Shown: positions 18,422 through 27,505 of the stretch, piece after piece
Layout of the letters: each line of letters starts with the position of its first letter
Position numbering within the stretch: position 1 is the stretch's first letter
Assembly (NCBI RefSeq): GCF_007859315.1
Contig: NZ_VOHA01000017.1
Location: forward strand, 62,001 to 126,000
Reading direction: 5' to 3'
DNA length: 64,000 bases
Origin: Reyranella sp. CPCC 100927
GTDB lineage: Bacteria > Pseudomonadota > Alphaproteobacteria > Reyranellales > Reyranellaceae
The notes under the pieces: model-generated
What the model saw: only the letters and a program-made list of their open reading frames with translations
The model's database searches: none
What the model was told of the DNA's origin: nothing
Program-made: the position numbers and the translations under genes

Positions 18422-19348
18422 ATGGTCATCAGTCGCGTACGCTTTCCCCGCTTCAGATGGCGACAGGCACTCCTATCGGGTGCTGCCCTGCTCGGCCTCT
18501 CCTTTGGCCCTGATGCCGTGGCGCAGGAAGCCAAGGAAGTCGATCTGGCACTGGTCCTGGCGGTGGACATCTCCGGCAGCATCGATCCCGACGAAGCCGA
18601 GCTGCAACGCCAGGGTTACGTCAAGGCCTTCACTGATCCGCAGATCAGGAAGGCGATTCTGGGCGGCTACAACGGCCGGATCGCGGTCACCTATTTCGAG
18701 TGGTCCGATGCGTGGCGCCAGCAGCTTCTGATCGACTGGACTCTCCTCGATAGCGAGGCCGCCATCGAAACCTTCGCCAAGCGCCTGGGCGAAGTGCCGA
18801 TCACCGTGTTGACCCGGACGTCGATCAGTGGCGCCATCCGCTACGCCATCCCGTTGTTCGAGCGCATGCCGTACACGACAGAGCGCATGGTGCTGGACAT
18901 CTCCGGCGACGGCGCCAACAACGACGGCGAGTTGATCACCACGGCCCGCGACGAGGCGTTGGCGCGGCGGATCACCATCAACGGCCTGCCGATCATGAAC
19001 GGCCGCCCCAACAAGTACGGCTTCCCGCCGGATCCCGATCTCGATCGCTACTACGAAGGCTGCGTCATCGGCGGCCCGCGCTCCTTCCTCGTCGTTGCCA
19101 CCAGCTTCAACGAGTTCCACGAGGCCGTGCGCAAGAAGCTGCTGCAGGAGATCGCCAACATCACGCCCGACGGCAAGGTCCGCGCCAGCGACGTGCCGCA
19201 GCGCCGCCAGGGCGTCTCGGGCGAACGCCAGGTGGCGCAGGCCATGGAAGGCTCGATGCCGGCGCCCGGCAAGCGGCCCTATGCGCTGGGCTGCGACATC
19301 GGCGAACGGCGTTCGCGCGAATTCTGGCAACGACGGTTCCAACAGTAG
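18422..19348 (+). CDS. DUF1194 protein, exported VWA-like domain
   Basis: A 308-residue protein with an N-terminal signal peptide (VRFPRFRWRQ, hydrophobic ALLSGAALLGLSFG, cleavage near AVAQ), followed by a von Willebrand A-like domain. Its metal-site motif is DISGSIDPDE (D-x-S-x-S), with a later ISGDGANNDGE. The C-terminal end is cysteine-poor with EFWQRRFQQ. Assigned to DUF1194, periplasmic, probably a metal-dependent protein-binding module. The start ATG 18422 has GGAGG eight bases upstream; the longer frame from 18095 is an antisense shadow. Confidence 0.8.
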   Translation: MVISRVRFPRFRWRQALLSGAALLGLSFGPDAVAQEAKEVDLALVLAVDISGSIDPDEAELQRQGYVKAFTDPQIRKAILGGYNGRIAVTYFEWSDAWRQQLLIDWTLLDSEAAIETFAKRLGEVPITVLTRTSISGAIRYAIPLFERMPYTTERMVLDISGDGANNDGELITTARDEALARRITINGLPIMNGRPNKYGFPPDPDLDRYYEGCVIGGPRSFLVVATSFNEFHEAVRKKLLQEIANITPDGKVRASDVPQRRQGVSGERQVAQAMEGSMPAPGKRPYALGCDIGERRSREFWQRRFQQ

Positions 19349-19354
19349 CGTTCT

Positions 19355-19384
19355 CTCATCTCCCCGCGCAGGCGTGGAGATGAG
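19355..19384. terminator. Hairpin between convergent genes
   Basis: Arms CTCATCTCC (19355-19363) and GGAGATGAG (19376-19384) between the DUF1194 gene and hrpB. Likely a shared transcription end; no U tract is visible. Confidence 0.45.
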
Positions 19385-19393
19385 CAGAGAGCA

Positions 19394-21895
19394 TCATTTC
19401 GGCCTTGGTCGTACGCGTGCCGTGGGCTCGGCGACCAGGGGATCGTCGGGCCAGTAGTGCCGCGGGTAGCGGCCCTTCAGTTCGGCCTTTACGGCGCGAT
19501 AGCCGCTGGCCCAGAAACTGGCCAGGTCGCGCGTGACCTGCACCGGACGGCGCGCCGGCGACAGCAGATGAATCAGCAGCGGCACCCGGCCGCCGGCGAT
19601 GCGCGGCGTCGCGGCCAGCCCGAACATCTCCTGCAGGCGCACCGCCAGCACCGGCTCGTCGGGATTTGTGTAGTCGACTGCGACACGCGAGCCGCTGGGC
19701 ACGGCGATGTGGGTCGGTGCCAGTTCATCCAGCTTCTGGCGCTTCGACCATTCGAGCGTGCCGTGCAGCGCCGAGGCAAGATCGACGCGATCGAGATGCG
19801 CGCGGCGCGAGACACCGTCGAGATAAGGGCCCAGCCACGTAGACAGAGATGCCAGCAATGCCGGGTCTGAAACGTCAGGCCACTCCTCGCCCAGGTGCCG
19901 CCGTAGGAACTGCACGCGCTGCTGCCAGCTCCGCAAGCCGTCGCTCCACGGCAAGCTGTCGAGGCCCAGGGCACGAAGACCATCCAGCATCGCAGCGCGC
20001 ACCGCTTCGGAAGCGGGGTCCGGCAGCGCGCGTTCCTCCAGCACCAGCGTCCCCAGCCGCCGCTCGCGACGCGCCACGACGGCCTGCTCGCGGCCATCCC
20101 AGCGCAGCACATCGCGGGCAACCAGCCGGTGGTCGAACAGGTCTTCGATATCGGCCAATGCCAGCGGCGCCGCGAGAAAGATGCGGGCGTCCTGCGCACC
20201 CTCGTCGAGATCGGCCACGGCCAGCCATTCCTCGGCCGCCAGCGGATCGCCCTCCGGCAACGTCGCGCCGCGCCCACCGCTCAGCCGATAGCGGGCGCCG
20301 CCGCCGGGGCGTCGCCGGGCAACACGATCGGGGTACGCCATGGCGACGAGCCGGCCGGTATCGCGGCTATCGACGGCGCCGTTCTCGCGCACGCCCAGCC
20401 GCCGGCGCAGATCGCGCGCACTCTGGCGAACGGCGGCCAAGGTGCCGCGGTCGACCGCCGCACCCGAGACCGGCCGCGTCTCATTGAGGCTCACATCGAC
20501 GCGATGGCGCAAATCGGGATCGCGCTGTCCGGGCGGAAAGCGCAACAGGTCGCGCGCGGCAATCAAAGCCGCCACCTGGCAGGCGAGCGCGCCACGTCCC
20601 TCGTCCTGGCCCCGTAGCAGCAGGTGCGCCAGACGCGGATGCTGGCCCAGCGCGGACATGGCGCGGCCGTGCGCCGTGACCGCGCCGTCGTCGTCCAGCG
20701 CCCCCAGGTCCCGCAGCAGATCACGGGCCGTCGCCAGCGCCGCCACCGGCGGTGGCGTCAGCCACGGCAACGCCGTGACATCACGCGTCCCCCACGCCGC
20801 CAGCTCCAGCGCCAGGGGTGCGAGGTCGGCGTCGAGGATCTCGGGCACACCGAACGGGCGCAGGCCGCGTTGCGTCGCCTCGCTCCACAGCCGGTAGCAG
20901 ACACCCGGCGCCAGCCGGCCGGCGCGGCCACGGCGCTGGTCGGCCGACGCCTGGGTCACCCGCACCGTCTGCAGCCGTTCCATGCCGGTGCGCGGCGAAA
21001 ACCGCGGCACGCGCATCCAGCCGGCATCGACCACGATGCGCACGCCATCGATGGTGAGGCTGGTTTCGGCGATTGATGTGGCCAGCACCACCTTGCGCCG
21101 ACCGGCAGGCGCGGGACGGATCGCCCGGTCCTGCTCGCCCGGCGCCAGATCGCCATAGAGCGGCACCAGGTCGGTATCGGCCGGCAAGGCCCCGCGCAGG
21201 CGCTCCTCGACGCGGCGAATTTCGCCGACGCCGGGCAGGAACACCAGGGCACTGCCCGGCTCCTCGGCCACGGCACGCCGCACCGCTGCTGCCGTCACAT
21301 CCTCGATGCGCCCGTCGGCATCACGCTCCAGGTAGCGCGTGTCGACCGGGAACATGCGCCCGGCGCTTTCGATGATCGGCGCACCCCCCAGCACCTGCGC
21401 CACCGCAACACCATCGAGCGTGGCCGACATGGCCAGCACCCGCAGGTCGTCGCGCAGCGCCAGTTGCGCTTCGCGCACCAGAGCCAGCGACAGGTCGGTC
21501 TCCAGGCCCCGCTCGTGCAGCTCATCAAAAATGACGCAGCCGATGCCCTCGAGCGTCGGATCGGCTTGCAGCCGACGCAGGAACAGGCCGTCCGTCACGA
21601 CCTCGATGCGCGTGGCGGGACCGACCCGGCTGTCCAGCCGCACGCGGTAGCCGACGGTGTCGCCAACCGCCTCGCCCAACGTCTGTGCCATGCGCCGGGC
21701 GGCGGCACGCGCCGCGATGCGCCGCGGCTCCTGCATGATGATCTTGCGACCGGCCAGCCACGGCGCATCCAGCAGCGCCAGCGGCACGCGCGTGGTCTTG
21801 CCGGCTCCCGGTGGCGCCAGCAATACCGCTTCCGTTCGCGACAGCAGCGCCTGCTTCAGCGCCGGCAGCGCTTCCTCGATGGGCAAGGCGTCCAT
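19394..21895 (-). CDS. hrpB: ATP-dependent RNA helicase HrpB
   Basis: DEAH-box/DExH helicase of 833 residues, the usual HrpB length. Motif I is APPGAGKTT near residue 30, then MQEPRRIAARAAARRM (motif Ia), the DExH box in IFDELHERG (motif II), and motif III MSATLDG. Motif VI is QRRGRAGRLAPGVCYRLW, and the C-terminal HrpB_C region ends with HYWPDDPLVAEPTARVRPR. It probably acts in RNA metabolism in the cytoplasm; its precise target is unknown in most bacteria. The next gene in the same direction starts upstream at 22649. Confidence 0.93.
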   Translation of the reverse strand: MDALPIEEALPALKQALLSRTEAVLLAPPGAGKTTRVPLALLDAPWLAGRKIIMQEPRRIAARAAARRMAQTLGEAVGDTVGYRVRLDSRVGPATRIEVVTDGLFLRRLQADPTLEGIGCVIFDELHERGLETDLSLALVREAQLALRDDLRVLAMSATLDGVAVAQVLGGAPIIESAGRMFPVDTRYLERDADGRIEDVTAAAVRRAVAEEPGSALVFLPGVGEIRRVEERLRGALPADTDLVPLYGDLAPGEQDRAIRPAPAGRRKVVLATSIAETSLTIDGVRIVVDAGWMRVPRFSPRTGMERLQTVRVTQASADQRRGRAGRLAPGVCYRLWSEATQRGLRPFGVPEILDADLAPLALELAAWGTRDVTALPWLTPPPVAALATARDLLRDLGALDDDGAVTAHGRAMSALGQHPRLAHLLLRGQDEGRGALACQVAALIAARDLLRFPPGQRDPDLRHRVDVSLNETRPVSGAAVDRGTLAAVRQSARDLRRRLGVRENGAVDSRDTGRLVAMAYPDRVARRRPGGGARYRLSGGRGATLPEGDPLAAEEWLAVADLDEGAQDARIFLAAPLALADIEDLFDHRLVARDVLRWDGREQAVVARRERRLGTLVLEERALPDPASEAVRAAMLDGLRALGLDSLPWSDGLRSWQQRVQFLRRHLGEEWPDVSDPALLASLSTWLGPYLDGVSRRAHLDRVDLASALHGTLEWSKRQKLDELAPTHIAVPSGSRVAVDYTNPDEPVLAVRLQEMFGLAATPRIAGGRVPLLIHLLSPARRPVQVTRDLASFWASGYRAVKAELKGRYPRHYWPDDPLVAEPTARVRPRPK

Positions 21896-21902
21896 GGATA
21901 GC

Positions 21903-22649
21903 TCAGGTCCAGTCGAACGTCAGCAGCACCAGCTTCTCGACAGGTTCGTAGAACAGCAGGATCGAATCGGCGCCGTCACGGCGGTAGAGCCAACCGGGCG
22001 TCGAGGCGACAAACTCGAAACGCCGTCCCGCGGGGCTGAGCGGCCAGACCTGCGTCGGTTCCGGACCGCCTGGCCTGACGACAGGCTCGACAGGGAACTC
22101 GGTTGTCACGGTCCAATTGGCATAAGGTGTCGCGCCGCCAAGCTGCTCGACGAGCGGTTGAGGCTCCATGTTCCCGGACGATATCCGACCTTTGTCGTCG
22201 AGCATGTAGAGCCTGCCGTGTTTGCGATAGGAGGCTTCGGCCCTGCGAAAGGCGGCTTCAGCTTCTTCGTAGTGCACGGCGAGTTCGTCGTAAGCGACAT
22301 GTGCGTGCTGCGGCAGGTCGTCTCTGGCATGCGCCATCAGGAAATAGCGCGAATCCCCTTGGAAGTGATAACGATTGCCGTCGAGCGCGACGATAAAGGC
22401 GTTCGTTCGCGCGAAGGTGTCATGAAAATCCACCGTGTGCTCGCCGAGGAGACCCGCATAGGGCTCTATCGGGCTGAGCATATGAACCCAGCCGGACCAG
22501 CCCGGGTTTGCAGCCTTGAGATCGACCGAGACCAAGGGATGCAGATGCCGGGCAAGGCCGACCTGCTCCGGCACGAAAACATCTTCCACCACCGGAAACG
22601 GTCTCAGAATGTCGCCGGGCCGTGTGAGATCCAAGATCGGGTTCGTCAT
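21903..22649 (-). CDS. Conserved-looking protein of unknown function
   Basis: A 248-residue soluble protein without signal peptide or membrane segments; rich in aromatic and histidine residues (HLHPLVSVDL, NRYHFQGDSRYFLMAHA, WLYRRDG, LLFYEP). A helical stretch with acidic and basic charges (VHYEEAEAAFRRAEASYRKHG) lies in the middle. I do not recognise the family. The start is taken as ATG 22649, 19 bases after the stop of the TctC gene; a longer start at 22679 would overlap it. It may be co-transcribed with that receptor and ends 7 bases before the hrpB start. Confidence 0.6.
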   Translation of the reverse strand: MTNPILDLTRPGDILRPFPVVEDVFVPEQVGLARHLHPLVSVDLKAANPGWSGWVHMLSPIEPYAGLLGEHTVDFHDTFARTNAFIVALDGNRYHFQGDSRYFLMAHARDDLPQHAHVAYDELAVHYEEAEAAFRRAEASYRKHGRLYMLDDKGRISSGNMEPQPLVEQLGGATPYANWTVTTEFPVEPVVRPGGPEPTQVWPLSPAGRRFEFVASTPGWLYRRDGADSILLFYEPVEKLVLLTFDWT

Positions 22650-22668
22650 CGTGCGATCCTGCGCGGAG

Positions 22669-23634
22669 TCATTCGACACGCGCGCCCGATGCCTTCACCA
22701 CCGGCGCCCAGCGCGCCAAGTCCTCGGCCATGAACGTCGACAGCGCCTGCGGCGTCATGGGCAGCGCCGTGGCACCCTGTGCCTCGAATTGCGCCACGAC
22801 CTCCGGCGTCGTGAGAATCCGCAGCGCGGCGTCGACCAGCTTGTCGACGATCGCCTGCGGCGTGCCGGCCGGTGCGGCGAACGCCTGCCAGGAGTCGGCG
22901 GCATAGCCCGGCAAGGTCTCGGCGATGGCGGGGATATCCGGCGCTGCCTTGTTGCGCTGCGCCGAGGTGACTCCCAGGGCGCGCACTTTGCCGGCCTTGG
23001 CCTGCGGGAAGACCGTAGGCATGTTGCCAAAGATCATATGCACCACGCCGGCCAGCAGATCCTGCAAAGCGGGGCCGCCGCCTTTGTAGGGTACGTGCAG
23101 CAGCTTGATGCCGGCCATGGTATTGAACATCTCGCCCGACAGATGCAGCGTGGTGCCGGCACCGGAGGACGCGTAGGTGTATTTGCCGGGCTCGCGCTTG
23201 GCCAGCTCGATCAGCTCGCGAACATTCTGCGCCGGCACCGACGGATGCAGCACCAGCAGGTTGGGTAGCGTGGCGATCATCGAGATCGGCGCGAAATCCT
23301 TGATCGGATCGAACGGTAATCGACTGTAGAGCGTCGGGTTGATGGCATGCGAGGCGACATTGATCATGCCCAGCGTGTAGCCGTCGGGCACGGCGCGCGC
23401 GAGCTCGCCGACGCCGATGTTGCTGCCGGCGCCGCCCTTGTTGTCGACCACGAACTGCTGGCCCAACAGGCGGCCGAGGTTCTCGGCCATGGCGCGGCCC
23501 AGGTAGTCGGTCGTGCCGCCAGCGGGGAACGGCACAATGAACCGGACCGGCCGGTTGGGATAATTCGCCTGCGCCATCGCCGGCAGCGGCAATGCTGCCG
23601 CGGCAGCCAGGCTGGAAAAGGTGCGCCGGCGCAT
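22669..23634 (-). CDS. TctC/Bug-family tripartite tricarboxylate transporter receptor
   Basis: Periplasmic solute-binding protein of 321 residues. The signal peptide is MRRRTFSSLAAAAALPLPAMAQ. The family pattern follows: YPNRPVRFIVPFPAGGTTDYLGR, NIGVGELARAVPDGYTLG, SSGAGTTLHLSGEMF and GIKLLHVPYKGGGPALQDL. Such receptors bind carboxylates for a TctAB membrane pair, but none is in the window, so this is an orphan receptor of the kind that is abundant in some proteobacteria. The start ATG 23634 has GAGGGGACACC before it. Confidence 0.88.
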   Translation of the reverse strand: MRRRTFSSLAAAAALPLPAMAQANYPNRPVRFIVPFPAGGTTDYLGRAMAENLGRLLGQQFVVDNKGGAGSNIGVGELARAVPDGYTLGMINVASHAINPTLYSRLPFDPIKDFAPISMIATLPNLLVLHPSVPAQNVRELIELAKREPGKYTYASSGAGTTLHLSGEMFNTMAGIKLLHVPYKGGGPALQDLLAGVVHMIFGNMPTVFPQAKAGKVRALGVTSAQRNKAAPDIPAIAETLPGYAADSWQAFAAPAGTPQAIVDKLVDAALRILTTPEVVAQFEAQGATALPMTPQALSTFMAEDLARWAPVVKASGARVE

Positions 23635-23704
23635 GGTGTCCCCTCGATGATAACGAGCGATGCTAGTCGAGCATGCACGCGATTGCCAAGGCGAGCTCCC
23701 GGCT

Positions 23705-24466
23705 TCACCCATTTCGCTTCTTTGTCGCGAGATAGGCGATGATGCCGTGAAAGGTGTTCACTTCCTGCTCGGTGGGCAGGGCGCGCTGCAGCAGGGCGCG
23801 GATGTTGCGCACCATGTCGGGCCGCTTCTCGGGCACGCGCAGGAAGCCGCTATCGTCCAGTTCGCGTTCGAGATGGGCAAACAGGTTGGCGAGCTCGGCC
23901 TTGGTCGCCGGCCGCGTGGTGTTGGTGACCAGGGTCTCTTCCGGCACGGCATCGGCCTGCGACCATTCATAGGCGACCAGCAGCACGGCCTGCGCGATGT
24001 TCAACGACGTAAACCGGGGATTGAGCGGGATCGACAGCACGGTATCGGCGTACACCAGGTCGTCGTTTTCCAGGCCGGTACGCTCAGGCCCGAACATCAC
24101 GGCGCAGCGCTCACCGGCCGCGATCCACTGATGGAGCTCAGCGGCCGCCAGCCGCGGGTTGACCACTCGCTGCGTCAGCTCGCGCGCACGCGCCGTCGTT
24201 GCGATGACCCGGGTCCGGTCGCCCACCGCGGCAGCCACCGTATCGAAGACCTGCGCCGCCTCCAGCACCGAATCGGCCCCGGATGCGGCGCGCTGCGCCG
24301 CGGGGTTGGGCCAGCCGTCGCGCGGTGCCACCAGGCGCAACTCGCCCAGCCCGCAATTGAGCATGGCACGCGCCGTCATGCCGATGTTTTCGCCCAGCTG
24401 CGGCCGCACCAGCACGATCGCCGGCGCCGGCTGGTCAGGAATGTCGCTCTTGTTGGGCCGTCCCAT
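23705..24466 (-). CDS. trmJ: tRNA/rRNA 2'-O-methyltransferase TrmJ-like (SPOUT family)
   Basis: S-adenosylmethionine-dependent ribose methylase of 253 residues. Family signs are APAIVLVRPQLGENIGMTARAM with the N-terminal Arg/Asn residues, the conserved FGPERTGLENDDLVYAD and IPLNPRFTSLNIAQAVLLVAYE of the knot. TrmJ modifies position 32 of some tRNAs; the name is by resemblance. It is at the 5' side of the TctC gene on the same strand, the gap to that start being about 70 bases. Confidence 0.87.
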   Translation of the reverse strand: MGRPNKSDIPDQPAPAIVLVRPQLGENIGMTARAMLNCGLGELRLVAPRDGWPNPAAQRAASGADSVLEAAQVFDTVAAAVGDRTRVIATTARARELTQRVVNPRLAAAELHQWIAAGERCAVMFGPERTGLENDDLVYADTVLSIPLNPRFTSLNIAQAVLLVAYEWSQADAVPEETLVTNTTRPATKAELANLFAHLERELDDSGFLRVPEKRPDMVRNIRALLQRALPTEQEVNTFHGIIAYLATKKRNG

Positions 24467-24512
24467 GCCGCGCCTTCTACACGCCGGCAGCGCGCGAGGC
24501 CATATCTCTTCT

Positions 24513-24528
24513 CCCCGCCCGGGCGGGG
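24513..24528. terminator. Palindrome between trmJ and the EmrB-like gene
   Basis: CCCCGCCC immediately followed by GGGCGGGG (24513-24528), flanked by TCTCTTCT on one side and AAGGAGA on the other. The structure resembles a minimal intergenic palindromic repeat. It lies just downstream of the EmrB-like gene end (24540) on the minus strand. Confidence 0.45.
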
Positions 24529-24539
24529 CAAGGAGACAT

Positions 24540-26054
24540 CTACGACCGCGTCGCCAGCGGCGCCGGTTTGAGCAGCACCAGCAGCGGGATCGCCGCCAGC
24601 ACGACGAACATCATGAGCTGGAAGTCGTTGAGATAGGCGATCATCGATGCCTGACGCGTCAGCTCGCCGTCCCACAGGGCAAGCGTCGTGGCGCTCTGGC
24701 CGCCGCTGCCGATGACGGCCATCCAGGACGGGTTGAGCACGGAAATCGACGGCGCCAACTCGGAGCGGGCGACCTGGGTGTTCTGCGACAGGATCGCCAC
24801 CAGCGCCGCAATCCCGATGCTGCCGCCGAGATTGCGCGCCAGCGCGTTCAAGGACGCAACGTCGGTCCGCTGGCTGGGATGCAGGCTGGCGAACATGATG
24901 GTGCTGAGCGGCGGCCAGACGAAGCCCAGACCGAAACCCTGCAGCGCCCCGCTCCACACCACGGCCCAGGCGTCGATGTCGAAATTGAACTGCGTCATCT
25001 GCCAGATCGACAGCGCCGTGATACCGAAGCCGAACGCGACCACCAGGCGTGCATCGAAGCGGCCAGCGATGCGGGCGAAGATCAGCATCGCGATCATCAT
25101 GCCGATGCCGCGTGGCGCCAGCATGATGCCCACCGTGATCACCGGATAACCGCGCAAGCTCTGCAGGAACGGCGGCATCAGTGCTGCCGTGGCGATCAGG
25201 ATCAAACCGGCCAGCCCGGCGAACAGCAGGCCGACCGACACGTTGCGGTCCTCGAACAGGCGCAGATCGAGGAAGGGATGGTGCGTCGTCACGGCGTGGA
25301 TCAGGAACATCACCAGCGCCACGCCAGCGACCACCGCCTCGATCACGATCTCGGTCGAGTGGAACCAGTCGCTGAGTTCGCCACGGTCGAGCATCAGCTG
25401 CGCCGAGCCGATGGCAAGCGCCAGCAAGGCAAACCCGGTGAGATCGAACGGTCGGCCTCGCCGTGGTCCGAGGTCGTGAATGAGGGTCACGATGCCCAGC
25501 AGGCACAGCAGACCGACCGGCAGGTTGATGTAGAAGACCCAGCGCCAGGTGAACTCCTCGGTCAGCCAGCCGCCGAGCGTCGGGCCCATGATCGGCCCGA
25601 CCATGACCGCGACCCCCCAGATCGACATGACGAAGCCGTGCTCTTCCGGCGGATAGGAGTCGAGCAGGATGGCCTGTGACAGCGGCACCAGGGTGGCGCC
25701 GAAGGCACCCTGCACGGCGCGGAAGATCACCATCTGCTCCAGGGTGGCGGCTGCACCGCACAGCATCGAGGTGATCGTGAAGCCGATTACGGCGATGACC
25801 AGCAGGCGCCGGCGCCCCAGCCGGTCGGCCAGCCAGCCGGCCAGCGGCGTCAGGATCGCCGACGACACGATATAGGACGTCAGCACCCAGGAGATCTGGT
25901 CCTGCGTTGCCAACAAGGTGCCCTGCATGTGCGGCAGCGCGACATTGGCGATCGTGGCGTCGATGACATGCAGCAACGTCGCCAGCATCATCGTGACGGT
26001 GATCAGCAACCGGTACCGGCGGGTCGTAGGCTGGCTGAAAGGCGCCGCTGTCAT
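24540..26054 (-). CDS. emrB: DHA2-family MFS drug-efflux transporter, EmrB type
   Basis: Inner-membrane proton-driven efflux protein of 504 residues with about 14 predicted hydrophobic segments, fitting the 14-TMS DHA2 family. N-terminal marks are LHVIDATIANVALPHMQG (motif D1), then LTPLAGWLADRLGRRRL (motif A) and FRAVQGAFGATLVPLSQA, with the antiporter motif C as VAVMVGPIMGPTLGGWLT. It is downstream of an HlyD/EmrA membrane-fusion gene on the same strand, separated by 143 bases holding a palindromic element. The pair forms an EmrAB-like tripartite pump; an outer-membrane channel is not adjacent. Confidence 0.9.
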   Translation of the reverse strand: MTAAPFSQPTTRRYRLLITVTMMLATLLHVIDATIANVALPHMQGTLLATQDQISWVLTSYIVSSAILTPLAGWLADRLGRRRLLVIAVIGFTITSMLCGAAATLEQMVIFRAVQGAFGATLVPLSQAILLDSYPPEEHGFVMSIWGVAVMVGPIMGPTLGGWLTEEFTWRWVFYINLPVGLLCLLGIVTLIHDLGPRRGRPFDLTGFALLALAIGSAQLMLDRGELSDWFHSTEIVIEAVVAGVALVMFLIHAVTTHHPFLDLRLFEDRNVSVGLLFAGLAGLILIATAALMPPFLQSLRGYPVITVGIMLAPRGIGMMIAMLIFARIAGRFDARLVVAFGFGITALSIWQMTQFNFDIDAWAVVWSGALQGFGLGFVWPPLSTIMFASLHPSQRTDVASLNALARNLGGSIGIAALVAILSQNTQVARSELAPSISVLNPSWMAVIGSGGQSATTLALWDGELTRQASMIAYLNDFQLMMFVVLAAIPLLVLLKPAPLATRS

Positions 26055-26057
26055 GTT

Positions 26058-26188
26058 TTCGGACCGCGGACGTCCACGCCCGCATTTGCGCGCAGCGACG
26101 CGGAGAGTGACCAGCCGTTGACGCTACTGTGCACGGGCGAAAGCAAGGCTTTCACCCGAGATGCGCGCGTGGACGCGCGCGGTCCGAA
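26058..26188. repeat. Palindromic element inside the emrA-emrB intergenic
   Basis: Arms of 28 bases with 25 matches: 26058-26085 begins TTCGGACCGCG, and 26161-26188 ends CGCGGTCCGAA. An inner hairpin GGGCGAAAGC/GCTTTCACCC spans 26134-26156. It looks like an inserted REP/MITE-type element. It lies between two genes of one operon and could act as an mRNA-processing or partial termination site. Confidence 0.65.
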
Positions 26189-26196
26189 TGAAGAGT

Positions 26197-27330
26197 TCAC
26201 CGCGGCGCCGCCGTAGGCCCGCCCAGCCCCAGCGCCCGCGCCATGGCCGTCGTCAACTCGCCGAGCGAGCGCACGTGACCGGTGTCGATCTCGACCAGCG
26301 CGCTCATGCCGACCCGCAACGGCGGATCGCCAGGTTCGCGGCGGACCTCGACCCGTACCGGAATGCGCTGCACCACCTTGACCCAGTTGCCCGACGCGTT
26401 CTGCGGCGGCAACACGGCGAATTCCGCGCCGGTCGCCTGCGCGATGCTCACCACCGTTCCGCGCCAGGCCCGATCGGGATAGGTATCGATGTGAACGATC
26501 GCCGTCTGGCCCGGCCGCACGCGTGTCAGGTCGGTTTCCTTGAAATTGGCCTCGATCCACAGACCTTCGTCGGCCACGACGGTCATCACCGCCGTACCGG
26601 GCGCCGCATGCGTGCCCACCGTCGGCTTGCGCGCCGCGATGCCGTCGATCGGCGCCTCGACACGCGTGCGGCGCAGGTTCAAGGCCGCCTCGTCGCGCGC
26701 CGCCTGGCTCTGCTTGACGCGCGGATGTTCGTCGGTGTGGATCTTGGGATTGCCGGCCAGCGCTGCTTCCAGGCGCATCAGCTCTTCGTTCAGCATGGCA
26801 ATACGCTGGCGCGCCAGATCGAGGTCGCGCCGCGACTCATCAAGCCGCTGGCTCGAAACGACCTTGCGCTGCGCCAGTTCGTTCTGGCGGTCAAAGTCGG
26901 CGACAGCAAACGTCTCCTGGCTTTTCGCCGCCTTGATCTCCTCGCGCTTCTGGCGATAGCCCGCGCGCAACCCCCGCACGTCGGCGCGAACGGTCTCCAG
27001 TTCCGAATCGGCCCGCGCCAGCGCCAGCCGGAACGGCTCGTCCTGAATGCGAAACAGCAGCTGGCCACGCGTGACGCGCTGGTTCTCCTGCACCAAGACC
27101 TCGATGATGGCGCCGGCCACCTCGGGCGCCACCATCACTCGGTCGCCCTTGATGTAGGCGTTGTCGGTACCGACGTGGCGACCTGCGGTCAGCCAGAAGG
27201 CGATGCCTGCGATAGCGACCAGGACGGGCAGCGACCACATGAAGGCGCGGGCTACGGCGCGGCGGGTTGGCCGCCGTCGGGACGACGGCGTGTCTATCTT
27301 CGCCGAATCCGTTTCAACAGTGTCGCGCAT
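26197..27330 (-). CDS. emrA: HlyD-family membrane-fusion protein, EmrA type
   Basis: Periplasmic adaptor of 377 residues with one N-terminal membrane anchor (MWSLPVLVAIAGIAFWL) and the periplasmic part beyond. The lipoyl-like region (DNAYIKGDRVMVAPEVAGAI and RVTRGQLLF) is followed by a long coiled coil of alternating charges at about 95-190, typical of fusion proteins, then RRTRVEAPIDGIAARK and the beta-barrel end. It partners the EmrB-type transporter at 26054-24540 and would bridge it to an outer-membrane channel. The start ATG 27330 is close to AAGGG; a later start is possible but would lose the cytoplasmic tail. Confidence 0.9.
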   Translation of the reverse strand: MRDTVETDSAKIDTPSSRRRPTRRAVARAFMWSLPVLVAIAGIAFWLTAGRHVGTDNAYIKGDRVMVAPEVAGAIIEVLVQENQRVTRGQLLFRIQDEPFRLALARADSELETVRADVRGLRAGYRQKREEIKAAKSQETFAVADFDRQNELAQRKVVSSQRLDESRRDLDLARQRIAMLNEELMRLEAALAGNPKIHTDEHPRVKQSQAARDEAALNLRRTRVEAPIDGIAARKPTVGTHAAPGTAVMTVVADEGLWIEANFKETDLTRVRPGQTAIVHIDTYPDRAWRGTVVSIAQATGAEFAVLPPQNASGNWVKVVQRIPVRVEVRREPGDPPLRVGMSALVEIDTGHVRSLGELTTAMARALGLGGPTAAPR

Positions 27331-27505
27331 CCCTTACCGTCTACGGGCCGGGTGCCGGCCACGCCTTGGCGGCGATGACGTCGCCTCCCTTATGACAATG
27401 ATTGTGCCTGATCTTGAGCCATGCGTCGTGGCCTTTGACCCGCTGCCCTGGCATGGCTGCATTGGCCCAACCAGGGATCGCGGGCCGGAAACCATCCGTC
27501 CAGGG

